From NCBI RefSeq assembly GCF_030815865.1, contig NZ_JAUSXI010000001.1, forward strand, positions 3,472,001-3,536,000: a DNA stretch of 64,000 bases. Direction: 5' to 3'. A model generated the notes under the pieces. It had not been told where the DNA came from. It ran no database searches and saw only the letters and a program-made list of their open reading frames with translations. This document shows positions 47,822-56,747 of this stretch, one piece after another. This DNA is from Arthrobacter globiformis (GTDB lineage Bacteria; Actinomycetota; Actinomycetes; Actinomycetales; Micrococcaceae). Each line of letters begins with the position of its first letter. Position 1 is the first letter of the stretch. The position numbers and the translations under genes were made by a program.

Positions 47822-48664
47822 ATGGCAAATGAAGCGGTGCTGGCGTTGATCCGCTCCGAGCTGCAGGCGGCGGCAGATCCCACCCGCGGCGCTGCGGCCC
47901 AGGCCTACATGAAGTCCCCAACGCCGTCCCTCGGCGTCCGCGTGCCGGAGGTGCGCAGGACAACCAAGGCCGTGGCCGCTGCCCATCCCTTCGAAACCGC
48001 CGAGGACCTGCGCTCAACGGTGCTTGTTCTGTGGCGCGAAGCCCGTTACCGCGAGGAACGCTACGCGGCGATTGACCTGACCGGACTGCGGAGCGTGGCC
48101 GGAGACCCGCGGATGCTTCCGGTGTATGAGGAGATCATCCGAACGGGCTCGTCCTGGGACTATGTAGACGGCGTGGCCCACCGGATCGGCACCCTACTCC
48201 AGGCCCACCGGGAGGAACTCACCCGCGTACTGCTCCAGTGGAGCGCCAATCGGGACTTCTGGATTCGGCGGGCGTCCATCACGGCCCAGCTGGGAGCAAA
48301 ATTCCAGACGGACACCGGGCTGCTCTCTGCCGTCATCGAGGCGAACCTGGCCGACCGGGAGTTCTTTATCCGCAAGGCCATCGGGTGGGCATTGCGTGAG
48401 TACGCCAAAACCGATCCGAAATGGGTCCTGGATTTCGTAACGCGGAACGGCCCGTCACTCAGTCCGCTCTCGCGCAGGGAAGCCCTGAAAAACGTTCAGG
48501 TCGAGATAACAGGGCGCGTCGTCACGGGCTGGTCCGCCTTGCTGAAAAGCAGCTTGGTGCTGCGGTCCAGGAAGATCAGGTACAGGGCGAACAGCAGGGC
48601 AATGATGGCAGCTGCGTTGCGGGCCAGCGCCAGGGCAAGGCCAAGGTCGCCCGTCTGCAGGTAG
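47822..48664 (+). CDS. AlkD-like DNA alkylation repair protein with an abnormal C-terminal extension
   Basis: A HEAT-repeat DNA glycosylase-like protein. Family residues are visible: SSWDYVDGVAHRIG (catalytic Asp and Trp region), NRDFWIRRASITAQL (conserved Arg), FIRKAIGWALREYAKTDP. The domain normally ends at about SPLSRREALK, around residue 228. Here the frame continues about 55 residues as a Ser/Arg/Ala-rich tail to a stop at 48664, running antisense across 169 nt of the mannosyltransferase gene. A shift of one base in the run of five A near 48488-48492 would end the protein at a TAA at 48507-48509. TATCTT precedes the ATG by 6 nt. Confidence 0.85.
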   Translation: MANEAVLALIRSELQAAADPTRGAAAQAYMKSPTPSLGVRVPEVRRTTKAVAAAHPFETAEDLRSTVLVLWREARYREERYAAIDLTGLRSVAGDPRMLPVYEEIIRTGSSWDYVDGVAHRIGTLLQAHREELTRVLLQWSANRDFWIRRASITAQLGAKFQTDTGLLSAVIEANLADREFFIRKAIGWALREYAKTDPKWVLDFVTRNGPSLSPLSRREALKNVQVEITGRVVTGWSALLKSSLVLRSRKIRYRANSRAMMAAALRASARARPRSPVCR

Positions 48665-50073
48665 GGGAAGACTTCCAGCTGGTCGGAGATGGCATAGACC
48701 ATGAAGAAGGAAACGATGAAGTACAGGGCCTTGACCTGCCAGTCGTCGCGGATGCCCGTGACGGCGAACAGCGGGATCAGCCACACCACGTACCAGGACT
48801 GGATCATGGGCGCGAGCACCACAACGGCCGCGAAGGCGAGGGTCAGGCGGCGCATGAGGCGGTCGTGTTCGCCCCGGAAGATCTGCCAGGCGACGATGCC
48901 CACGGCAAGGAGCTTACCGGCGTCGTAAACCCACTTGGCCAGCCCCCAGCCGTCCAGGCTGAACGCGTTGAAAATGGAGGCGACCACCAGGCCAAGCAGT
49001 CCCACCGGTGCGTACCAGATCCAGACGCTGCCGGGCGCTGAGAGGCCGTTGATCCAGCCGAACCCGAAGCCGTTGACCAGGCTCATGGCGTAGAGCAGGG
49101 CAAGGCTGATTCCGGCCGTCAGGCCCCAGAACACAAACTTCCTTGGCCAACTGGCCCCCTTGCCCGCCCAGAGCAACCCGATAAACGGAAGGAACACCAC
49201 GGTGATCGGCTTCACCGCGATGGAGGCCGTGACAAGAACGATGCCGAGGATGACCCGCCGGGTGGCGCAGTAGTAGAGGCCCGCGAGGGCCAGCCCGATC
49301 ATCAGCGCATCGTTGTGGACGCTGGCGATGAAGTTGGTCAGGAAGAGCGGATTCGCCACCGTCAGCCAGAGGGCACGGTTCGGATTGACCCCGTGCAGCT
49401 CGGCAAGCTTGGGCACGTAGACGATGCACAGCACCACACCCGCCAGCGCGGCGAGGCGGAACAGCATGATGCTGGCTTCCGGGTGAACGTTGGTGGCCCA
49501 GACCACGAACTGTTCGATCCACAAAAACACCTGACCGTAGGGAACCGGGGCCTCGGTCCACATCTTGTCCGCTCCAAGCTGGAAGTAGTTGGACAGCGCC
49601 GAGATGCCGTTCTCGTACGGGTTGAAGCCCTCGACCATCAGCCGGCCCTGGCCGATGTAGGCGTAGACGTCCCGGCTGAACAGCGGGACCGTGAACATCA
49701 TGGGGAGGCCCCACGCGACGACGGCCCGGAGCGTGGCCTTCCGGGCCTCCCGGCCCCACACATGGACGTGCTGGCCAAGCCTGAGCCAGGCCCGGACCAG
49801 CAGCATGCCGCCCACCGCAAGCAGCACTATGGACAGCCCCACGCCGAACGCCTCGGTGCGCATCCAGATGAAAAGGGGCATCCGCCGTAGCTCTGAGACC
49901 GGCGCCAGCCATCCGACGCCAAGCGAGCCGATGAGCAGGAACATGGAACCGATGAAACCGGAGAGGATTGGCGAGCGTGGGTTGTCCACTTCCGGCCGGG
50001 CCGGGTCCGTGGAAGTGCCGGTGACCGTTTCCCCTATCGCAGGCACAGGCGCCGTCATCTCAGGATCGTCCAA
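48496..50073 (-). CDS. MptB-like polyprenyl-phosphomannose-dependent mannosyltransferase
   Basis: A GT-C type integral membrane glycosyltransferase of about 525 residues with roughly a dozen hydrophobic segments. The first extracellular loop has the catalytic-type pattern LFSRDVYAYIGQGRLMVEG and NPYENG, seen in alpha-1,6-mannosyltransferases that extend cell-envelope (lipo)mannans. Other family segments are ANPLFLTNFIASVHNDALMIGL and SIAVKPITVVFLPF. The start is uncertain: TTG at 50073, or ATG at 50058; neither has a normally spaced Shine-Dalgarno, and a 15-bp tandem repeat begins at the start. Confidence 0.88.
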   Translation of the reverse strand: MDDPEMTAPVPAIGETVTGTSTDPARPEVDNPRSPILSGFIGSMFLLIGSLGVGWLAPVSELRRMPLFIWMRTEAFGVGLSIVLLAVGGMLLVRAWLRLGQHVHVWGREARKATLRAVVAWGLPMMFTVPLFSRDVYAYIGQGRLMVEGFNPYENGISALSNYFQLGADKMWTEAPVPYGQVFLWIEQFVVWATNVHPEASIMLFRLAALAGVVLCIVYVPKLAELHGVNPNRALWLTVANPLFLTNFIASVHNDALMIGLALAGLYYCATRRVILGIVLVTASIAVKPITVVFLPFIGLLWAGKGASWPRKFVFWGLTAGISLALLYAMSLVNGFGFGWINGLSAPGSVWIWYAPVGLLGLVVASIFNAFSLDGWGLAKWVYDAGKLLAVGIVAWQIFRGEHDRLMRRLTLAFAAVVVLAPMIQSWYVVWLIPLFAVTGIRDDWQVKALYFIVSFFMVYAISDQLEVFPYLQTGDLGLALALARNAAAIIALLFALYLIFLDRSTKLLFSKADQPVTTRPVIST

Positions 50074-50132
50074 TCTCTTCTGCGCCTAACTCTTCTGCGC
50101 GTATCTCTTTTGGGCATATCTCTTTTGAGCGT
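50073..50132. repeat. Tandem repeat, four 15-bp units at the start of the mannosyltransferase gene
   Basis: Four contiguous 15-bp units with consensus ATCTCTTYTGSGCST on the plus strand (units at 50073, 50088, 50103 and 50118). On the minus strand each unit holds a purine block resembling a Shine-Dalgarno (AGAAGAG or AAAAGAG). Confidence 0.85.
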
Positions 50133-50300
50133 GCTGCCCCATCTGCAGCCAAGCTGAGCGGCCAGCCACTTTGGGCAGCCAGCCCAAACGGTCGACGCCG
50201 GGGACGCAGCCGCCGCAATGAGGCGATGCCACGTACCCGAAATATTAGCATCGGAGCGCCTCTCCAAGGCGTGCACGCGGCTAAACGGTAGGCTGAACGG

Positions 50301-50972
50301 GTGCCTATTACTAACGAACGCATCGTCTGGATCGACTGCGAAATGACCGGCCTCGACAGCGTCAACGACGCCCTGATCGAGGTCGCGGCCCTGGTGACCG
50401 ATTCCGAACTCAACATCCTCGGAGACGGAGTGGACGTGGTGATCAAACCTGACGACGCCGTCCTCGCGCAGATGAACGACTTCGTCCGGGACATGCACAC
50501 CCGGTCAGGCCTGCTGAACGAGCTTCCGGCCGGCAAAACGATGGCCGAGGCGGAGGCCCTGGTGCTGGACTACATCCGCAAGTGGGTGCCGGACCCCCGC
50601 AAGGCGCCCCTCGCCGGCAACTCGGTGGGAACGGACCGGGTCTTCCTCGCCAGGGACATGCCCTCGGTGGTGGAGCACCTGCATTACCGCATCATCGACG
50701 TCAGCACCATCAAGGAACTGGCCCGGCGCTGGTATGCGCGCGCCTACTTCCAGGCGCCGGCGAAGCTCGGCGGCCACCGCGCCCTCGGGGACATCAAGGA
50801 TTCCATTGACGAACTCCGGTACTACCGGGAAGCCGTCTTCGTGCCCGCCCCCGGACCGGACAGTGCCAGTGCCCAGAAGATCTCCAAGCGCATCTCGGCG
50901 TCACCCTCCGCCGTCGACCAGCAGGCCTCGGAAGGCGTTCTGCCGCCCGCAGCACAGCAGTCCGGAAAGTAA
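50301..50972 (+). CDS. orn: Oligoribonuclease
   Basis: A 223-residue DEDDh 3'-5' exonuclease that degrades 2-5-nt RNAs and pGpG. Motifs are [12 protein letters not shown] (Asp, Glu), [18 protein letters not shown] (Asp) and [16 protein letters not shown] (His, Asp). The C-terminus carries about 40 extra Ala/Ser/Pro-rich residues. The GTG start at 50301 has TAGGCT 6 nt upstream and no Shine-Dalgarno, the leaderless pattern. Confidence 0.96.
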   Translation: MPITNERIVWIDCEMTGLDSVNDALIEVAALVTDSELNILGDGVDVVIKPDDAVLAQMNDFVRDMHTRSGLLNELPAGKTMAEAEALVLDYIRKWVPDPRKAPLAGNSVGTDRVFLARDMPSVVEHLHYRIIDVSTIKELARRWYARAYFQAPAKLGGHRALGDIKDSIDELRYYREAVFVPAPGPDSASAQKISKRISASPSAVDQQASEGVLPPAAQQSGK

Positions 50973-51102
50973 TTTGCGCCACGTTTGGGGAAAATTTTGC
51001 CGAAACAGCCAAAAGTGGCAAAAGCATCCCCAAACAGCAGGTAAGCTATTTGTCGTTGCCATTTCGGACAGCCGGGAAACCGGACAGTCTGCAGGGCACA
51101 TG

Positions 51103-51175
51103 GTGGGCGTAGCTCAGTTGGCAGAGCGCCTGGTTGTGGTCCAGGAGGTCGCGGGTTCAACCCCCGTCGCTCACC
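51103..51175 (+). tRNA. tRNA-His (anticodon GTG)
   Basis: Acceptor GTGGGCG / CGCTCAC (one G-U pair), anticodon stem-loop CCTGG-TTGTGGT-CCAGG and T-arm GCGGGTTCAACCCCCG. C73 and a G at 51102 (position -1) give the tRNA-His identity pair. CCA is not encoded. Confidence 0.96.
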
Positions 51176-51207
51176 CGCACAGAGGTCGGCAGTTTTCTGC
51201 CGCCCAG

Positions 51208-51250
51208 CAACAAAGGCCGTACCGGTACCCGGTACGGCCTTTGTTGGTTT
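51208..51250 (+). terminator. Terminator of tRNA-His
   Basis: Long perfect stem CAACAAAGGCCGTACC / GGTACGGCCTTTGTTG followed by GTTTTC. Confidence 0.85.
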
Positions 51251-51298
51251 TCACCCCTGCCGGCTCCACTCCGGCAAAGCGTCGAAGGATCCCCTGAC

Positions 51299-51871
51299 AT
51301 GACCGTTCTGCCCATCACCATCTGGGGTGAGCCGGTGCTGCACCGCCGGGCTGCTGAAGTTGAGGAGTTCGACGACGGGCTTCGCCAGCTGATTGCCGAC
51401 ATGTTCGAAACCAACGACAAGGCGAACGGCGTCGGTCTGGCCGCGCCGCAGATTGGCGTGGGCAAGCGGATCTTCGTGTACAAGTACGAGAACGAGGACG
51501 ACGCTCCCCCGGCCGGCGTCGTGGTCAATCCTGTGCTGACCCTCGCCAAGGTGTCCGGGGCGCTGCCGGATCCGGACGAGGAAGTGGAGGGCTGCCTTTC
51601 CTTCCCCGGCGAGCAGTATCCGCTCAAGCGCGCCGAGTGGGTGCGCGTCCAGGGCTTTGACGGGCTCGGAAATCCGGTGGATTTCGAAGCCACCGGCTGG
51701 TTCGCCCGCATCATCCAGCACGAGTACGACCACCTGGACGGCAAGCTGTACGTCAACCGTCTCATCGACAGGTATGCCCGTAAGGCGATGAAGCAGGCCA
51801 AGAAGAGCGGCTGGGGCGTACCGGGCCTGACCTGGATGCCGGGCGTCGACCCGGACCCGTTCGGCCACTGA
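51299..51871 (+). CDS. def: Peptide deformylase
   Basis: A 190-residue metalloenzyme that removes the formyl group from nascent proteins. The three motifs are present: GVGLAAPQIGVG, EGCLSFPGEQY (EGCLS) and IIQHEYDHLDG (HEYDH). ATG 51299 is the first start after the tRNA-His terminator. A C-terminal extension GLTWMPGVDPDPFGH is usual in Micrococcaceae homologues. Confidence 0.96.
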   Translation: MTVLPITIWGEPVLHRRAAEVEEFDDGLRQLIADMFETNDKANGVGLAAPQIGVGKRIFVYKYENEDDAPPAGVVVNPVLTLAKVSGALPDPDEEVEGCLSFPGEQYPLKRAEWVRVQGFDGLGNPVDFEATGWFARIIQHEYDHLDGKLYVNRLIDRYARKAMKQAKKSGWGVPGLTWMPGVDPDPFGH

Positions 51872-51899
51872 CACCGCCGCTGTTGCTGCCGCTGCTGCC

Positions 51900-52697
51900 C
51901 TACCGCGGCAACACCGTCTGCTGCTGTGGGCATGAATCCAGCACGCGGGCCATGGCGTCCTTTTCCGGCTGGGTGACCCAGAGGCCGTACGCTGCCTTCA
52001 CCGAAATCTGCCGCGCCACATAGTGGCACCGGAGGGCCTTGTTCTTCGGCAGCCACGTGGCGGCGTCCGACGCGCTTTTCTCCTGGTTGGCGTCACCGTC
52101 CGCGGCAATGAGGTTGACCGGATCGTTGGCAAGGTTCTGCCGCTCCTTTAGCGTCAGCTGCTGGGCCCCCTTCTGCCAGGCGTCGCCCAGCGCCACCACG
52201 TGGTCGATCTGCACGTCCTTGCTCGAATCTGCGCCGCGGACGAACCGGACCACCAGCCCCACGTACGGTTCATGCATGGTCCCTGAGGCGACCTTGCACT
52301 TTGACCCCCTGGTGAAGGCGACGTCGCGAAGGTCCCGGCGCAGGATGTCGTTGCGCGTATCGCAGCCATTGTGGTCGGCGTCCTGCCAGGCCTGGCCGAA
52401 GGCGGACCTGTCATAGTCGCTCCCGGACGCTCTGCCCTTCACTGCCAGGGTTTCCAGTGCGGCGGCGGCGTCGCCCGGCGGCACCGGGTTAGGTGGCGTC
52501 ACCGGTTTCATCCAGGCGGCGTCAAATACCGGCGCCTCGCTGGGTCCGGACACGGCAGGCTCGGCGGCCATGAACTGGCCCGCCGTAAAAAACCATACCG
52601 TGGCGGCGACCACCGATACCGCTGCCACACCGAGCACCGCCCAGGCCTGCCGGGAGCGGCGCCGCGCACGCCGGTAAGCGGCCCAGCTGACGCTCAC
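51900..52697 (-). CDS. Membrane-anchored HNH endonuclease family protein (DUF1524-like)
   Basis: A 265-residue protein. A basic N-terminus and one membrane helix (AWAVLGVAAVSVVAATVWFF) place the rest outside the cell. The domain has DADHNGCDTRNDILRRDL, an HNH-type motif VQIDHVVALGDAWQKGA (Asp-His) and LANDPVNLIAADGDANQEKSASD (Asn). These are characteristic of secreted HNH/DUF1524 nucleases of actinobacteria. The start GTG is not well supported by a Shine-Dalgarno. Confidence 0.87.
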   Translation of the reverse strand: MSVSWAAYRRARRRSRQAWAVLGVAAVSVVAATVWFFTAGQFMAAEPAVSGPSEAPVFDAAWMKPVTPPNPVPPGDAAAALETLAVKGRASGSDYDRSAFGQAWQDADHNGCDTRNDILRRDLRDVAFTRGSKCKVASGTMHEPYVGLVVRFVRGADSSKDVQIDHVVALGDAWQKGAQQLTLKERQNLANDPVNLIAADGDANQEKSASDAATWLPKNKALRCHYVARQISVKAAYGLWVTQPEKDAMARVLDSCPQQQTVLPR

Positions 52698-52827
52698 AGG
52701 CGCGTCCCAAGGCGCCGGGTGTTTCGGGCAGGATGCGGGTGCACATCCACGAGCCTAGGCGAAACCAACCGTCGCCATGCGGGTATCCACAGTGTGGAGG
52801 ACAGGTGCCCTGTGGAGGGCTGGTCGC

Positions 52828-53037
52828 CTACTGCTCGCGCATGACCCGATGAAGATCGGTGTTCGCGAGATCCAGGAGCCGCTGCAGCTGGGCCACCCTG
52901 TCGTCGCCTATTTCCCCTGCCGCATGTGACGCGCGCGCCTCGTCCAGAAGCCTTTGGGCTTCTTTCTGGTTGGCCTTTGCAACATCGAGGGCATGTTCCA
53001 GGGTTGTCTCATGCTGGAGGGTCGGGTTCTGTTCCAT
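52828..53037 (-). CDS. Small hypothetical coiled-coil protein
   Basis: A 69-residue soluble, strongly helical, charged protein. Heptad-like leucines and alanines run through HALDVAKANQKEAQRLLDEARA and RVAQLQRLLDLANTDLHRV. It is not recognised as any named family. It stands alone between the HNH gene and gap, with no paralog in the window. Confidence 0.7.
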   Translation of the reverse strand: MEQNPTLQHETTLEHALDVAKANQKEAQRLLDEARASHAAGEIGDDRVAQLQRLLDLANTDLHRVMREQ

Positions 53038-53102
53038 GACACAAGTTTGTCCCCGATTTCCGCCTGATTCCAGAGAATTGCCCGGGAACTTCCCGGGAAC
53101 GG

Positions 53103-53140
53103 GTCAGCCCCGCCCGCACAACTGTGCTGACGGGGCTGAC
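53103..53140. terminator. Terminator of gap
   Basis: Stem GTCAGCCCCG / CGGGGCTGAC with an 18-nt loop, just downstream of the gap stop. Confidence 0.7.
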
Positions 53141-53152
53141 GAAAGGTCCCGG

Positions 53153-54646
53153 TTAGACCGAGGCTGCCACGGCCAGGACCGGGGCGGCATCCTTTTCGGA
53201 GTCCTTGGCCGGGAAGGTCGGCGGGTTGACACCGGCCATTTCTTCCATGACGCGGACCACCTGGCAGCTGTAGCCGAACTCGTTGTCGTACCAGACGTAA
53301 ACAACCAGCTTCTTGTCGTTGGCGATGGTGGCGAGGCCATCAACGATGCCGGCACGGCGGGAGCCGACGAAATCGGTGGAGACCACCTCGGGCGAGTCGA
53401 TGTAGTCGATCTGCTTGCGCAGGTCGGAGTGTAGCGACATCTCGCGCAGGTAGTCGTTGACCTCTTCCTTGGTGGTTCCCTTTTCCAAGCTGAGGTTCAG
53501 GATGGCCAGGGAAACATCCGGGGTGGGGACCCGGATGGAGCTGCCCGTGAGCTTCCCCAGCAGTTCGGGCAGCGCCTTGGCCACGGCCTTGGCGGCGCCC
53601 GTCTCGGTGATCACCATGTTCAGCGCGGCGGAACGTCCACGCCGGTCACCCTTGTGGAAGTTGTCGATCAGGTTCTGGTCGTTCGTGAACGAGTGGACGG
53701 TCTCCACGTGGCCGTGAATCACGCCGTACTTGTCGTTGAGGGCCTTCAGGACCGGGGTGATGGCGTTGGTGGTGCAGGAGGCTGCCGACACGATCGGGTC
53801 CGAGGCGGTGATGTCGCGGTGGTTGATGCCGTGCACGATGTTCTTGAGCTCGCCCTTGCCCGGTGCGGTGAGCAGGACACGGGCAACGCCCTTGCTCAGC
53901 AGGTGCTGGCCAAGGCCCTCGGCGTCGCGCCAGCGGCCGGTGTTGTCTACCACCAGGGCGTTGTTGATGCCGTAGGCCGTGTAGTCGATGGTGGCCGGGT
54001 TGTCCGAGTAGATGACCTGGATCTGGACGCCATTGGCCGTGATGGTGTTGGCGTCGGTGTCCACCCGAATGGTTCCTTCGAAGGAGCCGTGCACCGAGTC
54101 GCGTCGCAGCAGGCTGGCCCGCTTGGTCAGGTCATTGTCGGAGCCGCGCCGGACCACGATGGCGCGCAGACGCAGGCCGTGGCCGCCGCCCGCCTTTTCG
54201 ATCAGGAGGCGCGCCAGCAGGCGGCCGATGCGGCCGAAGCCATAAAGCACGACGTCGGTGCTGGTGCGGTCGTCGCCGCCCCGCTTACCCACGATCTCAG
54301 CCAGCTCGGCGCGGAGGAATTCCTCCAAAGTCAGGTCCCCGCCGTCGGACTTGAATTTCTGGTTCAGGCGGGCAATATCGATGGCAGCGGCACCCAGGTC
54401 CAGCTGTGCCAGCGTGTTCAGCAGCGGTGCCGTCTCCTCAAGGAGCAGCTCATCCTTGCTCATCCGGCGCGCAAAGCGGTGCGCCTTCAGGATGTTCATG
54501 GTGGACTTGTTGATCAGACTGCGGCCGTGGATGGAGGTAACCACGTTGTTTTCACGGTACAGCCGGCCGATAACCGGGATCATGGCCTCGGCGAGCGCCT
54601 CACGGCTCATCCACGTATCAAGACAAGAATCTGACGTCTGGCTCAC
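53153..54646 (-). CDS. gap: Glyceraldehyde-3-phosphate dehydrogenase, long form
   Basis: A 497-residue GAPDH, about 160 longer than the standard enzyme. The core starts near residue 130 with VVLYGFGRIGRLLARLLIE and carries the catalytic cysteine motif SAASCTTNAITPVLKAL. Substrate-binding GDRRGRSAALNMVITETGAA and the terminal WYDNEFGYSCQVVRVM are present. The N-terminal 130 residues (MSQTSDSCLDTWMSREALAE...) are helical and shared with actinobacterial long-form GapB/GapX-type enzymes, thought to favour NADP or gluconeogenesis; cofactor use here is not determined. It is monocistronic. Confidence 0.93.
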   Translation of the reverse strand: MSQTSDSCLDTWMSREALAEAMIPVIGRLYRENNVVTSIHGRSLINKSTMNILKAHRFARRMSKDELLLEETAPLLNTLAQLDLGAAAIDIARLNQKFKSDGGDLTLEEFLRAELAEIVGKRGGDDRTSTDVVLYGFGRIGRLLARLLIEKAGGGHGLRLRAIVVRRGSDNDLTKRASLLRRDSVHGSFEGTIRVDTDANTITANGVQIQVIYSDNPATIDYTAYGINNALVVDNTGRWRDAEGLGQHLLSKGVARVLLTAPGKGELKNIVHGINHRDITASDPIVSAASCTTNAITPVLKALNDKYGVIHGHVETVHSFTNDQNLIDNFHKGDRRGRSAALNMVITETGAAKAVAKALPELLGKLTGSSIRVPTPDVSLAILNLSLEKGTTKEEVNDYLREMSLHSDLRKQIDYIDSPEVVSTDFVGSRRAGIVDGLATIANDKKLVVYVWYDNEFGYSCQVVRVMEEMAGVNPPTFPAKDSEKDAAPVLAVAASV

Positions 54647-54901
54647 AGAACTACCTTCCTTGGTTCAACCGGCTACGTCCTCGTAAACCGGATGGCGGCC
54701 ACTGGAAGTTATCCAGGGCAAGCTGGCACCGGCAGGGTTTCGGTCCACCCCGGATGCCGTTGGACGTGCAAAGAAATACCGCCGGCTGCGAACGCAGCTC
54801 CGGCGGAAGAACTTCTACGTTCACCATCCATTCTAGGGCGGGCTGAGGGCTTCTTTTGCCCCGGAGCCCGTGAAATCACTCACACCACGGGCCGGCCAGC
54901 A

Positions 54902-55276
54902 TTACTTCTCCCCGTACTGGAGGCGGCCAATGCTCCAGGCCGATACGTTGCGGAGGTCCACCCTCGTCGCGTTCAGGCGGATGGGGTTGCCGCCGGAGAC
55001 CACTACGGGTTCAAGGAAATGGATGAACCGGACGCCAGTTGACGCTTCCGGCACGTCTTCGGGAAGGTCCGCCCTGTACTCGGCTGATGCGCCGATCTGC
55101 GCTTTCTGGCGTCTGGACCATGCTTCCTCACCCACTACTGAGCCGGAGATTATCGTCCCGTCGACAACGACGGTGAGCTCGATCGTCCCGTCCGGATCCT
55201 GACGGTCCGGCCCAACGATGGGCGCGAGCACGGCGTTCAGTCTTGGGTCGATGTCATAGGAGGACTGCACGGGCAT
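54902..55276 (-). CDS. Hypothetical protein
   Basis: A 124-residue protein, MPVQSSYDIDPRLNAVL, with GGAAGG 3-8 nt upstream of the ATG. Strand-rich segments are TIELTVVVDGTIISGSVVGEEAWS and ending NATRVDLRNVSAWSIGRLQYG. The ISGSVVGEEAW part is faintly like gas-vesicle GvpU proteins, too weak to name. There are no cysteines, signal peptide or membrane helices. Confidence 0.7.
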   Translation of the reverse strand: MPVQSSYDIDPRLNAVLAPIVGPDRQDPDGTIELTVVVDGTIISGSVVGEEAWSRRQKAQIGASAEYRADLPEDVPEASTGVRFIHFLEPVVVSGGNPIRLNATRVDLRNVSAWSIGRLQYGEK

Positions 55277-55299
55277 CTACCTTCCAGACACGGGGTTAA

Positions 55300-55697
55300 G
55301 TGGATGGGTTGACCGATACGCCGGGTTCTGTGCTCCCGTGCCGTTGCCAGCACAGGAGTAGCGGCCATCCATCTACGAACGCCGTTGCCGGCGCCCTCCA
55401 GCGGCCTACCCGGACACTCGGGCGGGCAGCCCTCAAACGTGTCCTGTCTGGCCTTGCTCCGGGTGGGGTTTACCTAGCCTTCCCGGTCACCCGGGAAGCT
55501 GGTGGTCTCTTACACCACCGTTTCACCCTTACCTGCTTCGTGCCGCTTTCAAATCGGCGCGACGCAGGCGGTCTGTTTTCTGTGGCACTGGCCTGCGGGT
55601 TACCCCGAGTGGGCGTTACCCACCACCCTGCCCTGTGGAGCCCGGACGTTCCTCGAGCCACTTGCGTGACGCGCGGCCGCCTGGTCAACCCATCCGG
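55300..55697 (-). ncRNA. rnpB: RNase P RNA (type A)
   Basis: The RNA component of RNase P, about 398 nt on the minus strand. The conserved 5' core reads GAGGAACGTCCGGGCTCCAC (CR-I) and the central core GGTAAGGGTGAAACGGTGG followed by TGTAAGAGACC. The ends form the P1 helix: 55683-55695 and 55302-55314 are perfect 13-bp complements (GGATGGGTTGACC with GGTCAACCCATCC). No protein frame of note lies inside. Confidence 0.94.
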
Positions 55698-55762
55698 AGT
55701 CCAGTTTACGGGCTTTCCTGCGGGGCCGGACACGCGCCGGTTCCGGGGTCTAAGATCGGGAA

Positions 55763-56680
55763 ATGGACCAGCCGTCCTTTCCACGGCGACGCATGCTGCA
55801 GCTGGCAGGAATCGCTGCCGGCCTGACTGCAGCCGCCTCGTCAGCCTGCACGGCCCCGCCTCCACCGGTTCCCACCCCCACAACGACGGCGGTTATCCCG
55901 CCGAGTCCCCCGCCCGCAGTGTCGCCTTCCGCATTGCCTTCTTCCGCATTGCCCCCTTCCACAGTGTTGACCCGGACAGGCGCTTTTAGCTCCCGCTTCC
56001 GCCCGGCGACTACCACGCACTGGTCCCTGGCGGTGCCGCTTCCGGAGCAGGCCAGCCAGGTGCTGCCGGTGGCGGTCTTCCTGCACGGGCTGGGCGGCAG
56101 CAGCGAGGTTTTACTGCGCGAGCTCGTTGCGGACCAGGCCCTGCAGCGCCATCTGGACGACGGCGGCCAGCCCTTTGGGCTTGCTGCCGTGGACGGCGGC
56201 GACTCCTGGTGGCATGCCCGCGCCGACGGCAGCGATACGCAGTCGATGCTGGTGCTGGAGTTCCTGCCGTTCCTGGCCGAGCAGGGGTTCGACCTCGGAA
56301 GGGTCGGCCTCTTCGGCACGTCGATGGGAGGGTTCGGTGCCCTCCTCCTGGCGTCTCGGGGCAGAGTGTCCGGACTTCGCGCCGTTGCGGCCATGAGCCC
56401 GGCCGTCTGGTCCAGCTACGAAGCGGGCATGCGGGGCGCCTTCGACGGCCCGGCCGATTTCGCGGCGAATGACGTTTTCGCGCTCCGTCCCAGGCTTGCA
56501 GCGATTTCCAAGCGGATCGACTGCGGCAGTGAGGATGAACTGGCGTCGACGGTGCGCCAGTACCGTTCGGGACTGCCCGGCCGGGTGGAGGGAGGCTTTC
56601 AGCCCGGCGGCCATGACGGCCTGTACTGGCGTTCGATCCTCCCGGACGTGCTGGACTTCCTGGGCCGCCACCTGGGCTGA
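55763..56680 (+). CDS. Exported esterase-like alpha/beta hydrolase (Tat lipoprotein signal)
   Basis: A 305-residue protein. The signal MDQPSFPRRRMLQLAGIAAG resembles a Tat motif and a lipobox-like SSAC follows at about residue 29. A Pro/Ser/Thr linker leads to a hydrolase domain with PVAVFLHGLGGSSE, nucleophile GLFGTSMGGFGALLLA (GTSMGG), and the C-terminal His in GFQPGGHDGLYWRSILP. It resembles the esterase/antigen-85-like family; the substrate is unknown. TAAGAT lies 6 nt before the ATG. Confidence 0.88.
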   Translation: MDQPSFPRRRMLQLAGIAAGLTAAASSACTAPPPPVPTPTTTAVIPPSPPPAVSPSALPSSALPPSTVLTRTGAFSSRFRPATTTHWSLAVPLPEQASQVLPVAVFLHGLGGSSEVLLRELVADQALQRHLDDGGQPFGLAAVDGGDSWWHARADGSDTQSMLVLEFLPFLAEQGFDLGRVGLFGTSMGGFGALLLASRGRVSGLRAVAAMSPAVWSSYEAGMRGAFDGPADFAANDVFALRPRLAAISKRIDCGSEDELASTVRQYRSGLPGRVEGGFQPGGHDGLYWRSILPDVLDFLGRHLG

Positions 56681-56747
56681 ACGCGCGCACCTCAACCGAT
56701 CCGCACCGCGACTGATGCCACGCGGACCCGGCCGGTAAGATCGTACG

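Noticed and set aside
50073..50132. CRISPR-like array
   Set aside because: Units are 15 bp and contiguous, with no spacers and only four copies, so it is a simple tandem repeat.
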